Shown: in pieces, positions 54,357-63,018 of the stretch
How the letters are laid out: each line of letters begins with the position of its first letter
Position numbering within the stretch: the stretch's first letter is position 1
Assembly: GCA_030528325.1 (NCBI GenBank)
Contig: JAUMZD010000017.1
Coordinates: 1 to 63,018, forward strand
DNA: 63,018 nt
From: Lautropia sp.
Lineage (GTDB): Bacteria > Pseudomonadota > Gammaproteobacteria > Burkholderiales > Burkholderiaceae_E
Reading direction: 5' to 3'
The notes under the pieces: model-generated
Seen by the model: only the letters and a program-made list of their open reading frames with translations
What the model was told of the DNA's origin: nothing
Database searches by the model: none
Program-made: the position numbers and the translations under genes

Positions 54357-54740
54357 ATGAGCCCTTTCGTTCCTTCCCTGCCTGCCCGGCGCCAGCGCGG
54401 CATCACCCTGTCCGGCATGCTGGTCGCTTCCGTGCTGGTGGGGGCGCTTGCCCTGATCGGCATGCGTGTCGTCCCGACCGTCGTCGAGTACCAGAACATC
54501 AAGAAGGCGCTGGTACGAGCCGTCAGCGCGTCGGCCAGCGACAATCCCGACGCCATCCGCCATGCCTTCGACCGCTCCCAGGCCATCGACGATTTCTCGG
54601 CCATCAGTGGCAAGGATCTGCTGATCGAGAAACGGCCAAACGACCAGACTCATGTATCCTTCGCGTATGAGAAACGCATTCCGCTGTTCGGCCCGGTCAG
54701 CCTGGTGATCGATTACCAGGGTGATGCCAGGGCCAGATAA
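54357..54740 (+). CDS. DUF4845 membrane protein
   Basis: 127 aa. A pilin-like start ([20 protein letters not shown]) forms one membrane helix, followed by a small periplasmic domain. DUF4845 genes occupy this slot between lepB and rnc in betaproteobacteria. Function unknown. It is 21 nt after lepB and 20 nt before rnc. Confidence 0.85.
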   Translation: MSPFVPSLPARRQRGITLSGMLVASVLVGALALIGMRVVPTVVEYQNIKKALVRAVSASASDNPDAIRHAFDRSQAIDDFSAISGKDLLIEKRPNDQTHVSFAYEKRIPLFGPVSLVIDYQGDARAR

Positions 54741-54760
54741 GCCGTTCTGACAGGAGAGAC

Positions 54761-55471
54761 ATGACGGGCGCAGCATACACGGCCATCCGTGAACGCCTGC
54801 AAACGAAGTTGGGGTACCGGTTTCGCTCGGAGGCGCTGCTCATTCAGGCGCTGACGCACCGGAGCCACGGCCGCGCGCACAACGAACGGCTCGAATTTCT
54901 GGGCGACAGCGTGCTGAACTGTGCCGTCGCCTCGCTGCTGTACGCCCGCTATGCCGAGGCCAGCGAGGGAGATCTGTCCCGCCTGCGGGCCAATCTGGTC
55001 AAGCAGCAGCCGCTTCATGAAATCAGCCAGATGCTGTCACTCTCCGACGCGCTGATTCTGGGCGAGGGCGAGCGGCGCAGTGGCGGCACGAGCCGGCCTT
55101 CCATCCTGGCCGATACCGTCGAGGCCCTGCTCGGAGCCATCTACCTGGAATCGGGCTTCGAACGGGCAGCTGCCATCATCGAGCGGCTCTACGAGCCCCT
55201 GCTCAGGAACATCAATCCGGCCGAACTGGGCAAGGATGCCAAGACCCGGTTGCAGGAATACCTGCAGGGCCGTCGTTTACCATTACCGGTGTATCAGGTC
55301 ATCAGCACGCACGGTCAGGCGCACCACCAGCGTTTTGACGTGGAATGCCTGCTGGAGAAACCGCGCCAGCGTTTCCGGGGTACGGGCGAGAGTCGCCGCA
55401 AGGCCGAGCAGGAAGCGGCCCGTCTGGCCCTCGAGACCCTGTTGTCACCGTCCCGGGCGGGCAGCGCCTGA
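54761..55471 (+). CDS. rnc: Ribonuclease III
   Basis: 236 aa. RNase III signature [13 protein letters not shown] with acidic metal ligands, plus [15 protein letters not shown]; the dsRNA-binding domain occupies about 155-225. It processes rRNA precursors and structured RNA. ACAGGAGAGAC precedes the ATG. Confidence 0.96.
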   Translation: MTGAAYTAIRERLQTKLGYRFRSEALLIQALTHRSHGRAHNERLEFLGDSVLNCAVASLLYARYAEASEGDLSRLRANLVKQQPLHEISQMLSLSDALILGEGERRSGGTSRPSILADTVEALLGAIYLESGFERAAAIIERLYEPLLRNINPAELGKDAKTRLQEYLQGRRLPLPVYQVISTHGQAHHQRFDVECLLEKPRQRFRGTGESRRKAEQEAARLALETLLSPSRAGSA

Positions 55472-55602
55472 GGTTTCCCCGGGCCGGCGCACGCTCCGTC
55501 ATCCCGGGTGCGCCCATGGCCGTACATTGTTCTTCGCTGGTTTGAGGCCTGTTCGCCGCTCTCCGGCCCTTTCCGAGAGCCTGCCATGAGCAGGCTACAT
55601 TC

Positions 55603-56502
55603 ATGTCTTCAGACCCTTCCGTTTTTCGCTGCGGCCACGTTGCGCTGGTCGGTCGTCCCAACACCGGCAAATCCACGCTGCTCAATCGCCTGGTCGGCCA
55701 GTCGCTGTCGATCACGGCCGATCGTGCGCAGACCACCCGCCACCAGATTCTGGGCGTGCTCAGCAGGCCCGATGCCCAGCTCGTCTTGATCGACTCGCCG
55801 GGCTACCAGACCCGGCGGATGAATCCGCTCAACAAGATCCTGAACCGTACGGCCCAGTCCGTTGCCCAGCAGGCCGATGTCGTCGTGATGGTGACGGAGG
55901 CAGGACGCTGGCAGCAGGCCGACGAACAGGTGCTGGCCCTGATCCCGAAGGGCACGCCCGTCATCGTGGCTCTGAACAAGATCGACCGTCTCGATTCGGT
56001 CAACGAAGCCCTGCCGCTGATCGCCTCGCTGCACGAGAAGCACCCCGGGCTGGCTGCCATCGTGCCCCTGTCCGCGAAAAACGGGCAGGGGGTCGAGACA
56101 TTGATCGATGCCGTCGTCGGCAAGCTGCCCGAGGCTGAGGCCATCTACGACGAGGACATGCTCACCGACCGCTCCGAGCGTTTCTTTGCCGCCGAGATCA
56201 TCCGCGAAAAGATCTTCCGGCTGCTGGGCTTGGAGCTGCCCTACGAGAGTACGGTGCTCATCGACCGTTTCGAGATGAAGGAGGAGGTCCGTCACATCGC
56301 TGCCACGATCATCGTCGAGCGTCGTGCCCACAAGCCGATCATCCTGGGCAAGGGCGGTGAGCGGATCAAGCGCATCGCCTCCGAAGCCCGGCAGGACATG
56401 GAGCGCATGTTCGATGGCAAGGTGTTCCTGACCCTGTGGGTGCAGGTACGCAGCGGCTGGGCGAAGGACAGCGCCCATCTGCGCACCTACGGCTATGAAT
56501 GA
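55603..56502 (+). CDS. era: GTPase Era
   Basis: 299 aa. G1 GRPNTGKST, G3 DSPGYQT, G4 NKID, and a C-terminal KH domain (KPIILGKGGERIKRIA). It is needed for 16S rRNA and 30S maturation. The stop overlaps the start of recO by 8 nt. The G3 box is DSPGY rather than the commoner DTPGI/H. Confidence 0.96.
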   Translation: MSSDPSVFRCGHVALVGRPNTGKSTLLNRLVGQSLSITADRAQTTRHQILGVLSRPDAQLVLIDSPGYQTRRMNPLNKILNRTAQSVAQQADVVVMVTEAGRWQQADEQVLALIPKGTPVIVALNKIDRLDSVNEALPLIASLHEKHPGLAAIVPLSAKNGQGVETLIDAVVGKLPEAEAIYDEDMLTDRSERFFAAEIIREKIFRLLGLELPYESTVLIDRFEMKEEVRHIAATIIVERRAHKPIILGKGGERIKRIASEARQDMERMFDGKVFLTLWVQVRSGWAKDSAHLRTYGYE

Positions 56503-57190
56503 TGAGCTGGGCTTCGTCCTGCACAGCCATCCGTACAAGGAAACCAGCCTGATCGTCGAGCTGTTCCTGCGGGAACGGGGGCGCGTATCGGTCGTGGCCA
56601 AGGGCGCGAGACGGCCGCATTCGGCACTTCGGCCGGTTCTGCTCCAGTTCCAGCCGGTTCTGTTCCGCCTGACGGGCAGGCGCGAGCTGCGCACACTCAC
56701 CCATGCGGAATGGCAGGGGGGGCTGGCCATGCCGGCCGGGCGTGCGCTGCTCTGCGGCTTTTACCTCAACGAGTTGCTGATCCGGCTGCTGGCGCGGGAA
56801 GATCCTCACCCCGGCCTTTTCGATGCCTATGTGGAGGCGCTGGACCGGCTGGCCAGTGAGGGGCCGCAGGAGAGCGTGTTGCGCCGCTTCGAATGGGCGC
56901 TGCTGCGAGAGATCGGCTATGCGCCCGACCTCGGCAGCGACCATCAGGGCAGGGGGCTCGTCGAGACACGCTTCTACCGGCTCGACGAGGGCCAGTGGCA
57001 CCCCACGGACGAACGTACCGACCATCGCTGTTTCAGCGGACGTACGCTCAGGCACATCGCGGCCGGGCATTATGATCATCCCGGCGTGCTGCTGCAGGCC
57101 AAGCGTCTGTCGCGCCAGCTGCTCAGCACCCCGCTGGAAGGCGCCTCGCTGAACACCCGCCGTATCCTGATGGATCTGCAGCAGTTGTGA
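56495..57190 (+). CDS. recO: DNA repair protein RecO
   Basis: 231 aa. N-terminal OB-fold (FVLHSHPYKETSLIVELFLR ... GRVSVVAKGARRP) and a helical domain. It loads RecA with RecR in the RecFOR pathway. The Cys zinc motif of some RecO proteins is absent. The ATG overlaps era. Confidence 0.93.
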   Translation: MNDELGFVLHSHPYKETSLIVELFLRERGRVSVVAKGARRPHSALRPVLLQFQPVLFRLTGRRELRTLTHAEWQGGLAMPAGRALLCGFYLNELLIRLLAREDPHPGLFDAYVEALDRLASEGPQESVLRRFEWALLREIGYAPDLGSDHQGRGLVETRFYRLDEGQWHPTDERTDHRCFSGRTLRHIAAGHYDHPGVLLQAKRLSRQLLSTPLEGASLNTRRILMDLQQL

Positions 57191-57262
57191 GCCCTCCGCC
57201 CGATCCCTCCCCGAGCCTCCTGAACCAACTTCAACCACCCGCTGACAGGCGGGGCCTCCCCG

Positions 57263-57661
57263 ATGACGCCTTCATCCCCCATCCTCGGCTTCCACCACGT
57301 CGCCCTGATCGTCTCGGATTACGCCCGTTCCCGGGATTTCTACACCCGTGTCCTGGGGGCCGAGATCATCGCCGAAACCTGGCGCGAAGCCCGCAATAGC
57401 CACAAGCTCGATCTCCGTTTTGCCGATGGTTCGCAGATCGAGCTGTTTTCCTTTCCGGCGCCGCCTGCCAGACCGACCTCGCCCGAAGCCTGTGGTCTGC
57501 GCCATCTGGCCTTTCAGGTGGCGGATCTGCCCAAGGCCCTGCGTTTCCTCGAGCACTTCGGCATCGCGCACGAGGGCATCCGTGTCGATGAGCTGACCGG
57601 CAAGCGTTTCACCTTCTTCCGGGATCCGGACGGTCTGCCTCTCGAGTTCTACGAGCGCTGA
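57263..57661 (+). CDS. VOC/glyoxalase-family protein
   Basis: 132 aa single VOC domain: ILGFHHVALIVSDYARSRDF, SHKLDLRFADGSQIELFSF, CGLRHLAFQVADLPKALRF and FFRDPDGLPLEFYER. His and Glu residues that bind metal in GloA/YaeR relatives (HHVAL, IELF, RHLAF, LEFYE) are present. It is close to the YaeR/GloA2 group; the substrate is unknown. It sits between recO and pdxJ, which is not the usual arrangement. Confidence 0.85.
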   Translation: MTPSSPILGFHHVALIVSDYARSRDFYTRVLGAEIIAETWREARNSHKLDLRFADGSQIELFSFPAPPARPTSPEACGLRHLAFQVADLPKALRFLEHFGIAHEGIRVDELTGKRFTFFRDPDGLPLEFYER

Positions 57662-57678
57662 GGGTCGGACAACCGGTG

Positions 57679-57693
57679 CTAGGAGCTTGGGCT
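57679..57693. repeat. GGAGCTTGGGC repeat downstream of the VOC gene
   Basis: CTAGGAGCTTGGGCT, 17 nt after the stop codon. Confidence 0.7.
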
Positions 57694-57842
57694 CTTTCAT
57701 GCCTCCTGATGCTGGCGTGGCCGGCACGGAAGGGCAAGGCGTTGCCCGCCGCTGTGGGCTGGTGGACGCAGCGCATAGGCCGAAGGGGGCCGCGCTGTTA
57801 ACATCCTCGCCTTTCAGGTTCATCACTTTCCGTCTTCCGTCC

Positions 57843-58616
57843 ATGATAGAACTCGGCGTCAACATCGACCATGTGGCAACCATCCGGCAGGCTCGCCGTA
57901 CCTATGAACCGGATCCGGTCTGGGCAGCGGTCGAGGCCCATCTGGGCGGGGCCGATGGCATCACCGTGCACCTGCGCGAAGACCGCCGCCACATCCAGGA
58001 TCAGGATGTGCGCCGCCTGCGTGACCAGACCCAGATCAAGCTGAATCTGGAAATGGCGGCCACGCCCGAGATGATCGAGCTGGCGTTGGCACTGAAGCCG
58101 GAAATGGCGATGCTGGTGCCCGAAGGGCGACACGAGATCACCACCGAAGGCGGGCTGGACATCCTGTCCCAGCAGGCAGCGATCACCGATGCCATCCAGC
58201 GGCTCGCCGACAGCGGCATCACGAGCAGTGTCTTCATCGACGCCGATCCGCGGCAGGTCGAGGCGGCAGCCAAAGCCGGTGCCGCCGTCTGCGAGATCCA
58301 CACGGGCCCCTATGCCGAGATCTTCCACAGTGATGGCCGCGATGCCGAAGCGCCGGCCGTCCGGGCCGAACTGGCCCGCATCGCCCAGGCCGGTGAGCTG
58401 GTCCAGCAGGCCGGCATGCGCTTCAACGCCGGTCACGGCCTCAATTACTTCAACGTGCAGCCGGTGGCGGCCTTGCCCGGCATCCGGGAGCTGCATATCG
58501 GCCATGCCATCGTCTCGCGTGCGGTTTTCGTGGGCATGCGTGAGGCCGTGGCCAACATGAAGCGTCTGATCCGCGAAGCAGCCGCCTTTGCGGCCCAGCG
58601 CCGGCAGGCCCGTTGA
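57843..58616 (+). CDS. pdxJ: Pyridoxine 5'-phosphate synthase
   Basis: 257 aa TIM-barrel enzyme of vitamin B6 synthesis. Signature GVNIDHVATIRQARR, then HLREDRRHIQD, LVPEGRHEITTEGG and GLNYFNVQPVA. The ATG at 57843 gives the normal N-terminus. acpS, which usually follows, is missing here. Confidence 0.96.
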   Translation: MIELGVNIDHVATIRQARRTYEPDPVWAAVEAHLGGADGITVHLREDRRHIQDQDVRRLRDQTQIKLNLEMAATPEMIELALALKPEMAMLVPEGRHEITTEGGLDILSQQAAITDAIQRLADSGITSSVFIDADPRQVEAAAKAGAAVCEIHTGPYAEIFHSDGRDAEAPAVRAELARIAQAGELVQQAGMRFNAGHGLNYFNVQPVAALPGIRELHIGHAIVSRAVFVGMREAVANMKRLIREAAAFAAQRRQAR

Positions 58617-58668
58617 TACCGACCGGTACCTTCACACGGAAAAGCGGCCGGACAACGGAGAATCGCGC

Positions 58669-59823
58669 ATGGCAACCCCAAAACGAAGCAGGGCAGCCGT
58701 CTCTGCCCCGACCCGGACGCCTGTTGCACCCTCGCTGGAGGGGGCCGATCAGGCTGCCTACCGACGGGCAGCGGCGCAGCGGACGGTGGCCGCACAGGCC
58801 TCGGGGACCCCGGCCACCCGCGTGCGCCAGGGCGCTGCCCCTGCCACCGGTGGCCGCCGTCGTGCGGCGCCGGGCCCCTGGGGCCCGGTCATGGTCGATG
58901 TGGAAGGCTACCGGCTGACGGCGACCGAACGCGAACGCCTGCAGCATCCGTTGGTGGGCGGGGTCATCCTGTTTGCCCGCAATTACCGGTCGCCCGGGCA
59001 GTTGCGGGCTCTCACCGACGAGATCCATGCCTGCCGCACACCGTCACTGCTGATCACGGCCGACCAGGAAGGCGGCCGGGTTCAGCGTTTCCGCGAGGGC
59101 TTCACGCCCATCCCGGCCATGCGCACGCTGGGCGAGCTGTGGGACAGGGACGTGCTGGCGGCCTGCCGTGAGGCAACCCGGGTGGGCGAGATGATCGGCC
59201 GTGAACTGCGGCAGGCCGGGGTGGATCTCAGCTTCACGCCGGTTCTCGACATCGACCATGGTCATTCCAGCGTCATCGGCAACCGGGCGTTCCATTCGGA
59301 TCCGCGCGTGGTGGCCATGCTGGCACGCTGTCTGACGCATGGCCTGCTGCTGGCGGGCATGGCGAACTGCGCGAAGCATTTTCCGGGACATGGTTTCGCC
59401 GATGCCGATTCGCATGTGGCGATGCCGGTCGACGGACGGAGCCTGAAGGAGATCCTGGCCGATGATGCTGCGCCCTATGCCTGGCTGGGGCAGACCATCA
59501 CGGCCGTGATGCCGGCTCACGTCATCTATCCGGCGGTCGATGCCCAGCCAGCCGGTTTTTCCCGCCGCTGGTTGAAGACGGTTCTGCGCAGGCAGCTGGG
59601 TTTCGATGGGCTGATCTTCTCGGATGATCTGACGATGGAGGCCGCCTCGGTGGCCGGAGACATCACGGCGCGTGCCACGGCAGCGCTGAAAGCCGGTTGT
59701 GATATGGTGCTGGTGTGCAATCGCCCCGATCTGGCCGACCACTTGCTGGCCACGCTGAAGCCGCCGGCCAATCCACATCTCGAGCGTCGTCTGGCTGCGC
59801 TGCGTCCGCGAAGCGCGGTCTGA
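58669..59823 (+). CDS. nagZ: Beta-N-acetylhexosaminidase NagZ
   Basis: 384 aa, glycoside hydrolase family 3. The core starts near GPVMVDVEGYRLTATE (about 76); motifs are TADQEGGRVQRF, KHFPGHGFADADSH with the His/Asp pair of the NagZ loop, and SDDLTMEAAS with the nucleophile Asp. NagZ trims muropeptides in cell-wall recycling. It carries an N-terminal extension of about 70 Ala/Arg/Pro-rich residues. ACGGAG 8 nt before ATG 58669 supports this start, so the extension seems real. Confidence 0.94.
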   Translation: MATPKRSRAAVSAPTRTPVAPSLEGADQAAYRRAAAQRTVAAQASGTPATRVRQGAAPATGGRRRAAPGPWGPVMVDVEGYRLTATERERLQHPLVGGVILFARNYRSPGQLRALTDEIHACRTPSLLITADQEGGRVQRFREGFTPIPAMRTLGELWDRDVLAACREATRVGEMIGRELRQAGVDLSFTPVLDIDHGHSSVIGNRAFHSDPRVVAMLARCLTHGLLLAGMANCAKHFPGHGFADADSHVAMPVDGRSLKEILADDAAPYAWLGQTITAVMPAHVIYPAVDAQPAGFSRRWLKTVLRRQLGFDGLIFSDDLTMEAASVAGDITARATAALKAGCDMVLVCNRPDLADHLLATLKPPANPHLERRLAALRPRSAV

Positions 59824-59931
59824 GTCGTCAGCGCCCTTCAGGCCGGGTGGCGGGCGCCGGGCAGCAGCTCGGGGCGCCCCGGGGCGGGGGTGAACGTCAA
59901 TGATGTCCCATGCGTGCTGGAGAAAACCGTC

Positions 59932-61884
59932 GTGTCATCGCAGAAGCCCCGGGAGGCCTCAGAGCAGCCCAGCGTTCCGTCTGAAACCGGGCCGGATCAG
60001 GCGCCGCCAGCCGCATTGCCACCGCTGAAGACGCGCCCGGATGAGCTGAAACGCTTCCTGAAGACCTTGCCGGCCTTGCCGGGTGTCTACCGGATGGTCG
60101 ATGCGAACGATACCGTCATGTACGTGGGCAAGGCACGCGATCTCGGCAAGCGCGTGCGTTCGTACTTCAACAAGACCCTGCCCAGCCCGCGTATCGAGCA
60201 GATGGTGTCGCGCATCGTGCGCATCGACACCACCACGACGGGGTCGGAGGCCGAGGCGCTGCTGCTCGAGAACAACCTGATCAAGTCGCTGAAGCCCCGC
60301 TTCAACATCGTCTTCCGCGATGACTCGACCTATCCGTTCCTGAAGATCAGCGCACACCCCTTTCCGCAGATTTCCTATTACCGGGGTGGACTCGACCGTC
60401 GGGCGCAGTATTTCGGGCCCTATCCCAGTTCATGGGCCGTGCGGGAGGGCATCCAGGTTCTCCAGAAGGTCTTTCACCTGCGCAGCTGCGAGGACACGGT
60501 CTTTGCCAACCGCTCGCGGCCCTGCCTGCTGCACCAGATCCGCCGCTGCAGCGCGCCCTGTGTGGGGCTGATCGACGAAGCCCGGTACCGGCGTGATGTC
60601 AGCTCGGCCATCACCTTCCTGAAGGGCGGCCATAAGCAGATCCTGCATGAGCTGGAGGCCGACATGCACCGGGCTGCCGAGGATCTGCGATTCGAGGAGG
60701 CAGCGGTGCTCCGTGACCGGATCAGCGCGCTCTCGGGTGTGCTGCACCAGCAGTCGATGATCACGACGACCGACACCGACGCCGACATCATCGCCATCGA
60801 CATGGCCGAAGGGCAGATCTGCCTGAACCTCGCGATGGTGCGTGGCGGCCGTCACCTGGGTGACAAGGCCTATTTCCCGACCCATGTGGGCCCGATCGAT
60901 GCGGATACGCCGGCCATCGTGCTCGATGCCTTCCTCGCCCAGCACTATGCGGGCGGTACGGTGCCGGCCGTCATCATCTGTGCGCTTCAGCCCGCCAACC
61001 CGGAAACGCTTGCCATGCTGCGGGCGCAGGCCGGGCATCCGGTCGCCTGGGTTCGCAACCCCCAGCAGCTTCGTCGCCGCTGGCTCGATCAGGCACAGGT
61101 CAACGCCCGCATTTCGCTGACCCGTCATCTGGCCATCGACGGTTCCCAGCAGAAGCGTACCGAGGCACTGATCGGGACGCTGGGCCTTCAGGTCGATGAT
61201 CCGGCACAGTTGCGTGTCGAGTGTTTCGACATCAGCCACACGATGGGTGAGGCCACCCAGGCTTCCTGCGTCGTCTATCAGAACCACCGGATGGTGTCCC
61301 CGGAATACCGGCGCTTCAACATCCAGGGCATCGAAGCCGGGGACGACTACGCCGCCATGCGGCAGGTGCTGACGCGCCGCTACGGCAAGTGGGCCGAGCA
61401 GCAGGGTGATCCGGGAGCTGGCCATGGCGGCGCACCGCTGCCCGATATCGTGCTGGTCGATGGCGGGAAGGGACAGATCGGCGTGGCACGGGAAGTTTTC
61501 GAGTCGCTGGGCCTCGACATCGGTCTGCTGGTGGGCGTGGCCAAGGGGGAAGGGCGCAAGGTCGGCCTCGAGACGCTGATCTTTGCCGATGGGCGGGAGC
61601 CATTGGTACTGGGCGGCGAATCGCCAGCGTTGATGCTGATCGCCCAGATCCGGGATGAAGCCCACCGGTTTGCGATCACCGGGATGCGGGCGCGTCGGGC
61701 GAAGGCCCGGAAGGTTTCCGCGCTGGAAGAGATCGACGGCATCGGCGCCAAGCGCCGGCAGCGACTGCTGGCCCGTTTCGGTGGCCTGCGCGGCATCATG
61801 TCGGCCAGCATCGAGGATCTGGCCAGCGTGCAGGGCATCTCGATGAGTCTGGCCGAAAGCATCTACCGGCAGCTGCATCGCTAG
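59932..61884 (+). CDS. uvrC: UvrABC excinuclease subunit C
   Basis: About 650 aa. GIY-YIG nuclease domain ([20 protein letters not shown]), UVR motif ([14 protein letters not shown]), RNase H-like endonuclease with [12 protein letters not shown], and C-terminal helix-hairpin-helix motifs. It makes both cuts in nucleotide excision repair. No in-frame ATG precedes the nuclease domain; GTG at 59932 (GGAG 9 nt upstream) or GTG at 59890 is the start. The stop TAG lies inside a GGAGCTTGGGC repeat (cTAGgagc). Confidence 0.95.
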   Translation: MSSQKPREASEQPSVPSETGPDQAPPAALPPLKTRPDELKRFLKTLPALPGVYRMVDANDTVMYVGKARDLGKRVRSYFNKTLPSPRIEQMVSRIVRIDTTTTGSEAEALLLENNLIKSLKPRFNIVFRDDSTYPFLKISAHPFPQISYYRGGLDRRAQYFGPYPSSWAVREGIQVLQKVFHLRSCEDTVFANRSRPCLLHQIRRCSAPCVGLIDEARYRRDVSSAITFLKGGHKQILHELEADMHRAAEDLRFEEAAVLRDRISALSGVLHQQSMITTTDTDADIIAIDMAEGQICLNLAMVRGGRHLGDKAYFPTHVGPIDADTPAIVLDAFLAQHYAGGTVPAVIICALQPANPETLAMLRAQAGHPVAWVRNPQQLRRRWLDQAQVNARISLTRHLAIDGSQQKRTEALIGTLGLQVDDPAQLRVECFDISHTMGEATQASCVVYQNHRMVSPEYRRFNIQGIEAGDDYAAMRQVLTRRYGKWAEQQGDPGAGHGGAPLPDIVLVDGGKGQIGVAREVFESLGLDIGLLVGVAKGEGRKVGLETLIFADGREPLVLGGESPALMLIAQIRDEAHRFAITGMRARRAKARKVSALEEIDGIGAKRRQRLLARFGGLRGIMSASIEDLASVQGISMSLAESIYRQLHR

Positions 61885-61919
61885 GAGCTTGGGCGGCAGG
61901 AAAGTCGCGGGCTGCAAAT
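61881..61919. repeat. GGAGCTTGGGC repeat, long copy containing the uvrC stop
   Basis: CTAGGAGCTTGGGCGGCAGG followed by AAAGTCGCGGGCTGCAAAT. It matches the inverted long copies at 33216-33260 and 40752-40789. The uvrC stop codon TAG is bases 2-4. Confidence 0.85.
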
Positions 61920-62179
61920 CGACCGCGCCGGCCCATTTTGCACCCGTTTCCTGCCCCATGGCACCGGCTATGGGGCGGCGGTTCGTCAGGGGGCTTTCAT
62001 CCGTCATGCAACAATCTGCCGCGATCCGGGCGCTGGCAAAGCGTGGGCCGGCTGATAGCATTGAGTGTGCCGTGATGTGTCGGTTGTTGCATGACAGTAT
62101 CATCCCGATATCGTCCGGACGCGTGTCGTTCTCCATCAGCCCCTGCGATGGCCTCGCGCCTTCATCCTTGCTTCGCACC

Positions 62180-62758
62180 ATGGCCCTGAATCTGCCCAAC
62201 TTGCTGACCTGGCAGCGCATCATCGTCCTTCCGCTGATGGTTCTCGTGTTCGCGATGCCGGCGGAGGGCTGGAGCGAGCACAGCCGTAACGTGACGGCCA
62301 CCGTGCTGTTCATCCTGGCTGCCGTCACGGACTGGCTCGATGGCTGGCTGGCGCGACGGCTCGGGCAGCAGACCCAGCTGGGCGCCTTTCTGGATCCGGT
62401 GGCCGACAAGCTGCTGGTCTGTGTCACGCTGGTGATGCTGCTGGATCTGGATCGCATACACGCCGGCATCGCGATCATCATCATCGGTCGGGAAATCACG
62501 ATTTCGGCCCTGCGCGAGTGGATGGCCAGCATCGGCGCCCGCAGCAGCGTGGCCGTCAATTCGATGGGCAAGATCAAGACGGCCACCCAGATGACGGCCA
62601 TTCCGCTACTGCTCTACGACGACCGGCTGTTCGACGGCAAGGTCGATGCCCATCTGCTGGGCAGCTGGCTGATCCTCATCGCTGCCGTGCTGACCTTCGT
62701 GTCGATGATGTACTACCTGAAGCAGGCATGGCCGCAGCTCGTCTCGAAGCGGGATTGA
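62180..62758 (+). CDS. pgsA: CDP-diacylglycerol-glycerol-3-phosphate 3-phosphatidyltransferase
   Basis: 192 aa membrane enzyme for phosphatidylglycerol synthesis. The CDP-alcohol phosphotransferase motif is complete: DWLDGWLARRLGQQ then GAFLDPVADK (DGxxAR-x8-Gxxx-D-xxx-D). The start MALNLPNLLTWQRI is standard. It lies 295 nt after uvrC, with a repeat and an A/T-richer segment in the spacer. Confidence 0.95.
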   Translation: MALNLPNLLTWQRIIVLPLMVLVFAMPAEGWSEHSRNVTATVLFILAAVTDWLDGWLARRLGQQTQLGAFLDPVADKLLVCVTLVMLLDLDRIHAGIAIIIIGREITISALREWMASIGARSSVAVNSMGKIKTATQMTAIPLLLYDDRLFDGKVDAHLLGSWLILIAAVLTFVSMMYYLKQAWPQLVSKRD

Positions 62759-62967
62759 TGAAGCTCATCAGGTGAGGATGGAGGGGAGGTTGTCGGAAAT
62801 TGGCCGCCATCATCGGACGACGGCCACAGATCATGGCAAAACCGTGCCCTCAGGTTGAGCGCGCGTGCGATGCGGACGAAGGCCGGACGATCGAGGGGCG
62901 AGTATCCGGGAACCATGCAGCCCGGCGATGAGCATGGCTGTCGATGAGGCCTTTTCCGGAAAGAAGA
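62759..62967. other. pgsA to tRNA-Cys spacer
   Basis: A short inverted repeat TGATGA/TCATCA at the pgsA stop; no supported gene. A minus-strand frame here has no start signal or recognised domain. Confidence 0.5.
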
Positions 62968-63018
62968 TGGAGGCGGGGGTCGGAATCGAACCGGCGTCCA
63001 CGGCTTTGCAGGCCGCTG
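62968..63018 (-). tRNA. tRNA-Cys(GCA), 5' part cut by window edge
   Basis: The minus strand shows the anticodon arm GGCCTGCAAAGCC (anticodon GCA), the T-arm CCGGTTCGATTCCGACC and the acceptor 3' strand ending CCTCCA (CCA at 62968-62970). It is the 3' two-thirds of a tRNA-Cys; tRNA genes after pgsA are common in this group. Confidence 0.92.

Noticed and set aside
62713..62916. Small minus-strand frame after pgsA with an HTH-like FVRIARALNL segment
   Set aside because: It overlaps the end of pgsA, has no ribosome site, and the match is too short to support an Xre-type regulator.

Overview
The window is chromosomal DNA from a G+C-rich Gram-negative bacterium, most likely a betaproteobacterium of the order Burkholderiales. 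Two conserved blocks support this: yceD-rpmF-plsX-fabH-fabD-fabG-acpP-fabF, and mucD-lepA-lepB-DUF4845-rnc-era-recO-pdxJ-nagZ-uvrC-pgsA. Several traits (TehB long form, fused MobA-MoeA, six-gene Mrp antiporter) would fit a Lautropia-like lineage, but that is inference. No phage, CRISPR array, complete insertion sequence or rRNA is visible.

Layout. 1-3.6 kb: 3' part of a CobD/CobC-type aminotransferase, a MenA-like prenyltransferase, a membrane-anchored TlpA thioredoxin and tehB. 3.7-4.8 kb: a MITE-like palindrome and two copies of tRNA-Leu(CAG) in a 192-bp direct repeat. 4.9-8.5 kb: rnr and rlmB. 8.7-14.8 kb: a metal island made of an apparent six-gene ABC transporter operon (two small accessory proteins, ZnuA, ZnuC, ZnuB, a degenerate second ZnuA) and a DUF4198 protein with a Fur/Zur-like site. 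14.9-18.0 kb: rhomboid protease, YihY/BrkB membrane protein and a chagasin-like lipoprotein. 18.2-24.4 kb: mrpA(B)CDEFG. 24.5-29.9 kb: unknown lipoprotein, unknown protein, orphan HvfC-like protein, lone GspE-type ATPase and PpiC isomerase. 30-33.2 kb: mobA-moeA fusion and moaA. 33.4-38.7 kb: rne and divergent rluC around an 839-bp spacer. 38.8-42.2 kb: HAD phosphatase, sppA, an RsmI-family methylase and maf. 42.2-48.9 kb: lipid and ribosome genes, ending at a clear terminator. 48.9-62.8 kb: mucD through pgsA. The right edge cuts a tRNA-Cys(GCA).

The most interesting signals lie outside single genes. A dispersed short repeat (core GGAGCTTGGGC) sits at or just after stop codons in many places, sometimes supplying part of the stop codon. 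A second repeat (GTGCATGACACGCTC) occurs in four intergenic sites. The usual rpoE-rseA-rseB module is missing between fabF and mucD, and acpS is missing between pdxJ and nagZ. The metal island, with two uncharacterised accessory proteins and a substrate-binding paralogue that has lost its usual ligands, is the best candidate for an undescribed system. All homology statements come from reading motifs; no database search was run.
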